16,850 bases of DNA from Pavlovales sp. CCMP2436. Taxonomy: Eukaryota > Haptophyta > Pavlovophyceae > Pavlovales. This document shows positions 7,615-14,470 of the stretch, one piece after another; the stretch's first letter is position 1; each line of letters starts with the position of its first letter. The notes under the pieces were generated by a model. That model was not told the DNA's origin. It worked only from the letters and a program-made list of their open reading frames with translations, and searched no databases. The translations under genes and the position numbers were made by a program. The DNA lies in assembly GCA_026770615.1 (NCBI GenBank), contig MU631345.1, positions 382,278 through 399,127 of the forward strand. Direction: 5' to 3'.

Positions 7615-9031
7615 TTAATCACCCCCTCCCCCCAAAGAGAAGAAAGCCTGCGCAACGCCGACGGGGTAGGCGCTCAGCCGCACGTCGCCCACTATCGGCG
7701 GGTTACACGCGACCGTAGGCACCCCCCGATTCCGCGCGCGGGCGGAGGAGGCAGTCGGACGTGCGGGTACGTGCGACGGGGAAGGGGAGGGGGATGGGGA
7801 GTGGGAGGAGGAGGGGGAGTGGCCCTGAAGATGCAACGGCGAGTGCGAGAGAGAGGGGGAGTGGGAGGAGGATGGGGAGTGGCCCTGCGGATGCGAGGGC
7901 GAGGGGGAGTGGGAGGGGGAGGGGGAGGGAGCGGGGGAGGGGGCGTGCGAAGGTCCTCTCGCCGACGGATGGGAGGGCGAGGGAGAGGGTGACGGAGAAG
8001 GGGAGGGGGAGGGCGAAGGCGAGTGCGAGTGCAAAGGCCCTCTTTGCGAGGGATGCGATGGCGATGGAGACGGCGATGGCGATGGCGAGGGGACGGGCGA
8101 AGGGGAGGGGTGGTGTCCTCTTGCCGAGGGTTGCGAAGGCGAGGGAGAGGGTGACGGAGAGGGCGAGGGCGAGGGGCCGTGGGAATGGGACGGTCGTGGT
8201 GCGTGCGACGGCCTGGGGGAGGGCGATGGCCTGGGCGCGTGCACCGGTCTGAGTGCGGGTGACGGTCGGGGCGCGCGCGCCGGTCGGGGTGCGGGCGAGG
8301 GTCTGGGCGCGTGCACTGGTCTGGGTGCGGGCGAGGGCCGGGGTGCGTGCACCGGTCTAGGCGCGTGCGCTGGTCGGGGGGAGGGAGAGGGCCGGGGCGA
8401 GGGCGAGGGGCGGGGAGCGCGAACTGCTCGGGGGGCGGGAGATAGTCGGGGAGAGGGAGACGGCCTGGGCGCGGGAGAGGGTCGGGGAGCAGGCGAGGGC
8501 CGGGATGTGGGCGAGGGCCGGGGTGTGGACGAGGGCCGGGGCGCGGCGGTGCTGTGCAGAACGACGGGGTGGCCGCCCGAGTGCGGCACGCTGTCACCAC
8601 CGCCACCGCCGCCGCCGCCGCCGCTCGGTGCCCCGTGCAGCTGGGCTGGCAGCCTCACGCGCGGCGCAGGTCGCCGGGAATGCCCGTCTGACGGCGGCCG
8701 CGCGGGGGGCGGCGAGGGTGGCGGCATGGGTAGGGCGCAGGCGGGGAGCGGTTTCTTGCCCGGCTTCTGCGCAGGCTCGCAGTTGGTGTGGCAGTAGCGC
8801 GAGCAGCAGCCGGCGGAGACCGGGCTGGCTACGCACAGGCCCACGCACTCCTCGCATAGCATGGCCGTCGCGTTGCTGCGAAACGCGTGTGCGTCGATGC
8901 TGAACGCGTCAGCGAGGCGCTGCGCCGGGCTCAGAACGGTTGCAGGGCAGCTGTACTTCAGCATGGTGGCGGGGCAAGAGGCGTGGCACTCATTTCTGCA
9001 GCACATGAGCTGCGTCGAGCAGGACTGCGTG
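7615..9031 (-). CDS. Cys-rich / Ser-Pro-rich extracellular protein, hydroxyproline-rich glycoprotein type (3' exon)
   Basis: A single minus-strand frame of 471 codons plus a stop at 7617-7615. Its first ~95 residues are Cys-rich (about 15 Cys, with QLMCCRNECHASC, CEECVGLC and GCCSRYCHTNC) and contain one NAT glycosylation site. Next comes a Pro/Gly hinge, then about 300 residues of Arg/His-Pro-Ser repeats (PRPSPAPRP, HAPRP) grading into long (Ser-Pro)n. The last ~40 residues leave the repeat and include VACNPPIVGDVRLSAYPVG. Such SP-repeat rods attached to Cys-rich modules are typical of algal and plant cell-wall or matrix glycoproteins whose prolines are hydroxylated and glycosylated. The exon probably begins at 9031, after a strong pyrimidine tract. 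The signal peptide is expected on an upstream exon I could not find. I cannot name a specific family; pherophorin-like architecture is a loose resemblance only. Confidence 0.6.
7780..8560. repeat. Purine/pyrimidine-asymmetric coding minisatellite
   Basis: The plus strand is dominated by GAGGG-, GGGCGAGGG- and GGGTGCGGGCGAGGG-type units for about 780 bp, with the coding minus strand correspondingly C/T-rich. It encodes the Ser-Pro and Pro-Arg/His repeats of the glycoprotein exon. Such tracts expand and contract easily and can form triplex or quadruplex structures. Confidence 0.75.
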
Positions 9032-9100
9032 CTGCGCGCGCGAGCGAGGGGGGGGGGAGGGGGGGAGAGAGAGAAAGGGAGGGGGTCAGTCAGCGAGTTG
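9032..9100 (-). other. Probable 3' splice site with long pyrimidine tract
   Basis: On the minus strand an almost pure C/T tract of about 45 nt (9047-9092) is followed by GCTCGCGCGCGCAG at the 9033/9032 boundary. It immediately precedes the Cys-rich exon in the right phase for its frame. No matching 5' splice site or first exon was found, and the foldback element begins only about 100 bp further upstream. Confidence 0.5.
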
Positions 9101-9196
9101 CAAGTCGTAGCCGGGGGGGGGAGTCAGACAGCGAGTCATAGGAGGGTGCGCGGCTGCCGGCGCAGAGACTATATGTGTATATAATCCCTATCAGTA

Positions 9197-9217
9197 ATAT
9201 ATATATATATATATATA
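9197..9217. repeat. (AT)n microsatellite
   Basis: About 21 bp of alternating A and T directly outside the left arm of the foldback element. The right arm is also bordered by a TA-rich tract (11229-11255), so the element either sits in TA-rich DNA or ends in it. Confidence 0.9.
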
Positions 9218-9218
9218 C

Positions 9219-9792
9219 TTCGCCATCCTAAAACGGCCGGATCGCGCTGCCCGCTCGCGAGGCAGCCCGATGGGCTGCCTCGCAAAGCTGTTGTACGCAC
9301 TGCTATCGGCCACCTCCATCACGGACGCTTCATCTACTAGCTCATCCACCGCGCCTCCGCGCGGTTGCTCGTGCCATGCGCGCGCGAACAAGTTCACGGC
9401 ATTCAAAACCCAAACCCGCCATCAAGTGGACTCGCTCGCGCTCGACGTCTCGGCTCCTTCGGCTCCCTCTTCAACCAGTCCTTCCACCGCGCCCCCGTGC
9501 TGCGGCCCGCGCCTTGCACGCGCAAACGAGTTCTAGACATTCAAAACCCCATCGCTTCCCAGCGATACGTCACCGCTGGGATCACCAATGGACTCGCTTG
9601 CTCGCGCACTGTCGGGCGGCCCCGCGTTGCGCAGCGACTCCAGCGCTTTGTTTTCGGCTTCCTTATCATCCATCACTTCTACCAGCTCCCCACTTCGGCG
9701 TACCGCGTAGGAGCCTGCGTCGGAGCGCTTAGATCAGCCTGACTTGAACTTGAAACGTACCGCCAGCCCGAACCCCCCTACATTCATATATA
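9219..9792 (+). repeat. Left arm of the foldback inverted repeat
   Basis: 574 bp, with two internal copies of the segment CGCGCGAACAAGTTCACGGC / ATTCAAAAC (around 9385-9412 and 9522-9549), about 137 bp apart. A perfect 12-bp-stem palindrome lies 38 bp from its outer end. Confidence 0.8.
9257..9283. repeat. Perfect 27-bp palindrome (12-bp stem, 3-nt loop) near the left end
   Basis: GCGAGGCAGCCC-GAT-GGGCTGCCTCGC. Its mirror copy lies at 11164-11190 in the right arm with the loop reading ATC. Both stems are still perfect. Confidence 0.9.
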
Positions 9793-10332
9793 GTCCAGAA
9801 GCGCACTGCGTGCAGGTGGATCCACATGTGGAAGCACGCCGCCTTGATCGTGTCCACCTTGCGGTCAACCAGCCTGGGCGTGATGGTCGAGATCGCCGGT
9901 AGCGGCGAGCTGAAGTCCGTCTTGGCGCGAAGCCCTCCGGCAACCAAATCATTGCATCTCTGGCGTCGTTCCACGAGGAGGGGTGGTAGCTTCCCATGTG
10001 GCTCGGCAATATGGCGAGCATCCGCTCCATGTTGCGGTTGCTGGACTGTATGTTGCCCGGTATTCTCGCTGATTTCCATAGTTTTATAAAGTTTGAAATC
10101 TAAATTTGGACTGCCCCGCGGCCCCCCCCCGCCCCGCCGACCGACCCGGGGCCCCAAAACCAGTTCAAATCTCCCGCTAGAAGGCCCTCTGACGCTCGGC
10201 GCGACACATGCCCCGCCGCCCTCTGTCATATAGGGGCGCACCCCCAAACCTGGACCTGAATTTAAGCCCATTTTGAGCATGGAGTCCGTAATTTTTCAAA
10301 ATTCAAAATATCGGAACCCCACACTGGCCGTA
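9793..10332 (-). pseudogene. Central segment of the foldback element with a frameshifted coding remnant
   Basis: On the minus strand two overlapping frames each look protein-like over part of their length. One covers about 10030-9930 (MERMLAILPSHMGSYHPSSW, then NDARDAMIWLPEGF). The other covers about 9930-9790 (FSSPLPAISTITPRLVDRKV, then KAACFHMWIHLHAVRFW). Joining them needs one frame change near 9930. No family is recognised, and it could be a transposase remnant or captured host gene. The rest, 10095-10332, is C-rich then AT-rich with no signal. A longer frame (10280-9729) spans the whole centre but is low-complexity upstream. Confidence 0.3.
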
Positions 10333-11228
10333 TATATATGAATGTAGGGGGGTTCGGGCTGGCGGTACGTTTCAAGTTCAAGTCAGGCTGATCTTAGCGC
10401 TCCGACGCAGGCTCCTACGCGCTACGCCGAAGTGGGGAGCTGGTAGAAGTGGTGGATGATGAGGAAGGCGAAAACAAAGCGCTGGAGTCGCTGCGCAACG
10501 CGGGGCCGCCCGACAGTGCGCGAGCAAGCGAGTCCATTGGTGATCCCAGCGGCGACGTATCGCTGGGAAGCGATGGGGTTTTGAATGTCGAGAACTTGTT
10601 TGCGCGTGCAGGGCGCGGGCCGCAGCGCGGGGGCGCGGTGGAAACGGGTTGAAGAGGGAGCCGAAGGAGCCGAGACGTCGAGCGCGAGCGAGTCCACTTG
10701 ATGGCGGGTTTGGGTTTTGAATGCCGTGAACTTGTTCGCGCATGCAGAGCGCGAACCGCCGCGCGGAGGCGCGGTGGAAGGACTAGTTGGAGAAGGAGCC
10801 GAAGGAGCCAAACCAGGCAAGGCGAGGCCGTCCGGCTGAGCGCGAGCGAGCGAGTTCATTGGTGGTCTCATCGTCGGCGTGTCGCTATGAAGCGACGGGG
10901 TTTTGAATGCCGTGAACTCGTTCGCGCGTGCGGGGCGCGGGCTGCAGCGTGGAGGCGCGTTGGAAGGACTGGTTGAAGAGGGAGCCGAAGGAGCCGAGAT
11001 GTCGAGCGCGAGCGAGTCCACTTGATGGCGGGTTTGGGTTTTGAATGCCGTGAACTTGTTCGCGCGCGCATGGCGCGAGCTACCGCGCGGAGGCGCGGTG
11101 GATGAGCTAGTAGATGAAGCGTCCGTGATGGAGGTGGCCGATAGCAGTGCGTACAACAGCTTTGCGAGGCAGCCCATCGGGCTGCCTCGCGAGCGGGCAG
11201 CGCGATCCGGCCGTTTCAGGATGGCGAG
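10333..11228 (-). repeat. Right arm of the foldback inverted repeat, with an extra 322-bp period
   Basis: 896 bp. TTTTGAATG followed by a GAACTTGTT-like motif occurs four times (about 10579, 10715, 10901 and 11039) with spacings of 136, 186 and 138 bp. This is a two-unit block of about 322 bp present twice, whereas the left arm has the equivalent of one block. Confidence 0.8.
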
Positions 11229-12419
11229 GAAATTTATTTATTTATATATATATAAAGTGATTCAAGTGCTCTGCTGATGATTTTCGCTAAAACCTTAGAA
11301 GCGCTCGTAACTAACTAACCGCGCTTCTAGCAACCTCGTGGGGTATGAGAAGTTCAGTGCGCGAAACGCACCAGCTGCTCGCCACGCCTAACCCCCGCGC
11401 TACAAAGCACTGGACGCTCTACCGAACGGCGAGCGTATTGTGATTTGATGACGAGACGGGATGGTGGGCAGGGTCGAGGAAGATGGAGGCGGAGTGAGTT
11501 GGCGAGAAGCGAGCACAACAATCCGAGCGTAGTGCTAGATGATCAACAGAGCTGCTTGAGCTGACTCAGCCGTTTTCCGAAGAAGTCGTAGACGCGGCTT
11601 CAGAATTCATAGGCACGGTTGCGGTACGAAGGGCCTGGCAGATACGATGGGTGCGGGAATCTGACATTTCTGAACATTCCAGAGTAGCTAGACGTGCACT
11701 TGAGATCCACCAGAAATTATAGTGCGATAATTCCTGGGTCCCGCAAGCTGCATTTCGGAATTATAGCGAGATGATTTCTGCTAAAACCTTAGACGCGCTC
11801 GGAACTAACTTACAGCGCTTCTAACAACCTCGTGGGGTATAGGAGCAGTTCAGTGCGCGAAACGCACCGGCTGTTCGCCACGCCTAACCCCAAGAGGAGG
11901 ACCATACCGCAGGGACTGGTAGGCGCGGACGAGCAGCAGGCGAAGAGCGCAACCCCCAACAGGAAATAAACGGTTATTTGAACAGCTGGATTTGAATGAC
12001 TGGTTTTACCAGATTATATTGCAGGCAGTAAGCTGGAGTGAATGGCTGGACTGGGTTGAGCCTCAAACCTGGATGATCTTGATTTGGCTCTATTTGCAAC
12101 TTCATAGATAGGACTCAATTGACAGTATTGCATTTGACCTGACTTGAGTTGTCAATTGATGGAAGTCCTTGACGAGGATTTTTTGACATGACGGATTTGG
12201 CGTGACTACTTGACTTGGCGTGTTCCTTGCATGACTGGATGAGTGGACTGGGCTTACTTTGAACTGGACTAGTTGTGACTTGACTTGACGCTTGACTGCA
12301 TACTAGTCGTAGGGGGGGCAGCGATTTATTTTTTGAATTTCCGGCCGAGTTCGAACAGATTTTCTGACAGTACCAGGCGTTTACAAAAGCGTTTGGCAAA
12401 CGGCAAGTGAACGGTTTAG
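11229..12419. other. Intergenic spacer with repeats
   Basis: No coding region is supported. It contains a TA-rich tract, a two-copy direct repeat and, from about 12040 to 12300, low-complexity DNA rich in TGACTTGA/GGACTGG motifs just upstream of the retrotransposon. The minus-strand 162-codon frame at 12115-12603 is low-complexity derived and runs antisense through the LTR. Confidence 0.6.
11276..11891 (+). repeat. Direct repeat: two ~120-bp copies 494 bp apart
   Basis: Copy 1 (11276-11395) and copy 2 (11770-11891) share GCTAAAACCTTAGA, CAACCTCGTGGGGTAT and GTTCAGTGCGCGAAACGCACC in the same order, roughly 90% identical by eye. Each contains an internal AGAAGCGC/GCGCTTCT-type inverted repeat. 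The 374 bp between them is non-coding. This may be a tandem-style duplication or the two ends of a small non-autonomous terminal-repeat element. Confidence 0.6.
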
Positions 12420-12580
12420 TGTCAGGCGCCGGACAGCGCGGAGCTGGTCTGGGCCTCGGACATAAGGACTGGACTATCAGTGAGTGAGAACCAGTCTGGG
12501 CGGCAGAGCGGATCTGTTGCCATAAGATAGAACATGCAGCCTTTAAGGCGTCGTCTTTTTGTCTTTTGCAGTTACTTTCA
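12420..12580 (+). repeat. 5' LTR
   Basis: It starts TGTCAGGCGC and is identical to the 3' LTR except at 12463, 12497, 12517 and 12560, over the 155 bp that can be compared (to 12574). The end is set at CA, 12579-12580, by the usual TG...CA rule; the true end could differ by several bases. A short hairpin GACTGG...CCAGTC lies in the middle, and an A/T-rich CATAAGATAGAA precedes the probable transcription start region. Confidence 0.85.
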
Positions 12581-12682
12581 CCATCGTTGCCCCTGCTGGC
12601 CACTCAAGCGGAGCGAGTGTTGCCTCCAGCTAGCGCCGAGTGGATAGGCTGAGAGACGCATCAGGGCCGTATCCAACATGAC

Positions 12683-13550
12683 ATGAGCTCATCGCGTTAC
12701 AACGACACGCGTGCCCTGGACGTTGCGTCTCAAGACAACAACCTGATGAAGAACATGAAGAAGATCAACATGGCCGACCTCGCAGAGATGCCGACCAAGC
12801 TCAAGCTCCTGCGCGAGCTCGAGAAGGCGCTGTATAAAGCCAACCTGCCGACGATCATCGAGCTCAGCATCGAGACAAACATGCAGGAGCTGATCTCGCG
12901 CCTGAAGTTCGTCGAGCAGAAGATGCACCACAGCGGCCCGACCGCTGAGGCGTTCGCGCAGGCGAGCTCCCACATCGACGCAGTCGTCACGGCGAACTCG
13001 ATCAAGTACGAGCGTACGGTGATGGACGCGGACGAGGCCCTGCGCATGTGCGCCAACAAGTACATGACCGACTTCGTCACCGACGCAGAGAAGGAGCAGA
13101 TCGATGTCGATACGATCCGCTTCGGCGACCTGGTCTACCTCACTGGCGAGCGGGGCGACGGCGGCAAAACGATGGTGCGCGGCACTTTCGAGACGTCCGC
13201 CACCCCGTGCGACAAGTCGGAGGAGGTTCCTCGCGACAACAGGGACCAGTCCGTGATCAGCAAGCTGCGCCAGCACGTGATCATGTGCAAGGTCCCTGTC
13301 GTCGCGCAGGCGCGCCGGGCGACGGGCGAGTCTGCCGGCGGCGGCGGCGGCGGCAGCGGCGGCGGCGAGACTTCCTCGGCAAACGTAGCATACACGCAGC
13401 CCCCTCCCCGCGATGGCTGTTTCACATGCGGTGTCGCGCACTTCCAGCGCGACTGCCCGCGCGGAAATGGCGGGCGCGGTACGTTCGGGGGGCTTGGCGT
13501 CTTTGGGCGCGGCGGCTCCGGTGGCGGCGGGCGCGACGGTGGCGGCGCTA
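12683..13550 (+). CDS. gag: Retrotransposon Gag with zinc knuckle (first reading frame)
   Basis: The frame starts at ATG 12683 in a copia-type position shortly after the 5' LTR. The N-terminal ~220 residues are mostly helical and charged (MKKINMADLAEMPTKLKLL, ELEKALYKANLPTIIEL) and fit a Gag coat domain, although they match no Gag subfamily I can name. After a Gly/Ser linker comes the knuckle CFTCGVAHFQRDC (13418-13456), one residue shorter than the usual CX2CX4HX4C. A long Gly/Arg tract follows. The informative frame then changes: beyond about 13550 this frame becomes Ala/Ser/Arg-rich, while the +2 frame carries on with GGGRGGGG and the protease. A 2-codon upstream ORF (ATGACATGA) overlaps the start codon. 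Confidence 0.75.
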
Positions 13551-14454
13551 CAGTGGAGGTGGGCGCGGCGGTGGCGGTGGCGGCGAGCGCGGTGGCGGCG
13601 GAGATTCTCCTGTCCCTGGGCCGGTGCGCAAAGTCATCAGCCTCCAGTTGGGTCAGCGCGAGTCCAACCGGGCCTACGCCAACGTGGCCCGGTGCCACAA
13701 CCACTTCGAGTCGCTCGCAGGGCTCCCGGACTCCAGCGATCTCCCGGACTCCGATGCCAGCTCTGTTGCCTCCACGACAGAGCTCAACGAGTCGTGTATG
13801 TGGGGCGCGGAGGGAGTGGCGGCGCTCGCCCAGCTTCCCAACATACTCGAGAGTTTCTGCGACCTCCCCGAGCTCGTGCCCGGAGACGAGGCCAACTCCG
13901 AGTCGGAGGTGTCGGCAGCGGAGAACTCTGCTGCAGCGCGGCGCGCAGCCGCGCGCCCGCAGAGGCCCGGCGAGTTCAAGGCCCCCAAGCACCCGACCCC
14001 CAAGTACATCGTCAAGTCGAAGCCCAAGGGAGTGGCCGCGCGCGGTGACAACTCCTTCCTCACCTTGGCCAAGGCCGAGCAGCGGCACCAGCCGCGCTCC
14101 AAGGGCCTCCTCAGCGGGCGCAAGATGGAGCGCGACCTCGGCTCCTTCCAGCTCGCCAACGCTCGCTCGGCGCACGACCAGGAGACGGACGGTACTGTCA
14201 TGCTCAACGTGGATTCAGGCGCCGACCAGCACATCTTGAAGCCAAAGGACATCACCACGCGCAGGAAGGCGAGCAAGGGCTCGGTCGAGTGGGGCGGCAA
14301 GGGCTACCAGTCCGCCGCTTCGTGCGAGGGCTACGCAGAGTTCAACCTCGGCAAGGGCAAGAACTCGGTCGACATCGAGGCACACGCATGGGGCGTTGCC
14401 GACGTCACGACGCGGCTGCTCTCGGTGCAGCGCCTCGAGTGTGCCGTCCTTTGA
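13550..14454 (+). CDS. Gag C-terminal part and retropepsin-like aspartic protease (second reading frame)
   Basis: Frame continuing from the Gly-rich tract to TGA at 14452-14454. It includes SPVPGPVRKVISLQLGQRES, a region rich in Asp/Glu/Ser, a basic region and then MLNVDSGADQHI, with the catalytic DSGA at 14212-14223. About 75 residues follow, ending TTRLLSVQRLECAVL; the LLSV segment is typical of the end of the copia protease. The protease would cut the Gag-Pol polyprotein in the retrotransposon particle. The frame lacks its own convincing start and needs a -1 shift (or an indel) from the Gag frame within the GGC-rich tract at 13543-13560. Confidence 0.75.
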
Positions 14455-14470
14455 CAAGTTCGGCAAATAG
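14446..14470 (+). other. Protease-RT junction: CTT TGA C followed by in-frame TAG
   Basis: The protease frame ends GTC CTT TGA CAA. The next coding frame is +1 relative to it and would begin GAC AAG TTC GGC AAA, then TAG (14468-14470), then open sequence leading to RT. CTT TGA C is the same heptamer at which bacterial release factor 2 genes shift +1. Whether it acts here is unknown; the downstream TAG would stop Pol in this copy anyway. Confidence 0.45.

Larger units (their letters stand above)
9219..11228. mobile_element. Foldback-like element with very long inverted repeats
   Basis: The left arm (9219-9792, 574 bp) and right arm (10333-11228, 896 bp) are reverse complements over their whole length apart from one 322-bp net difference. 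Examples are GCCATCCTAAAACGGCCGG on the left against CCGGCCGTTTCAGGATGGC on the right, and CATTCATATATA against TATATATGAATG at the inner ends. The arms are GC-rich and contain internal repeats encoding Ser/Ala/Pro-rich open frames, which are probably fortuitous. The 540-bp centre is unique. No transposase is recognisable and no target-site duplication is clear. Long internally repetitive arms are the hallmark of foldback elements; an inverted segmental duplication is the alternative. Confidence 0.65.

Noticed and set aside
7761..8252. Plus-strand Arg/Gly-rich frame (and similar ones) opposite the Ser-Pro repeats
   Set aside because: It is the antisense of the repeat. The minus strand has the Cys-rich module and the longest frame, so it is the coding strand.
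10422..11177. 251-codon Ser/Ala/Pro-rich frame in the right foldback arm
   Set aside because: It consists of the arm's internal repeats, and the left arm keeps only a broken version. It is better explained by GC-rich repeat DNA than by a protein.
9219..11228. Helitron
   Set aside because: There is a palindrome near the end, but it lies ~38 bp in rather than ~10 bp from a CTRR terminus, the structure is symmetric, and no Rep/helicase is present.
12115..12603. 162-codon minus-strand frame across the 5' LTR
   Set aside because: It is antisense to the LTR and continues into TGACT-rich low-complexity DNA, with no recognisable domain.
12581..12610. tRNA primer-binding site after the 5' LTR
   Set aside because: No TGG-starting segment directly follows a CA LTR end. 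TGGCCACTC at 12597 is offset and matches no tRNA 3' end I recognise; an internal (half-tRNA) primer is possible but not shown.
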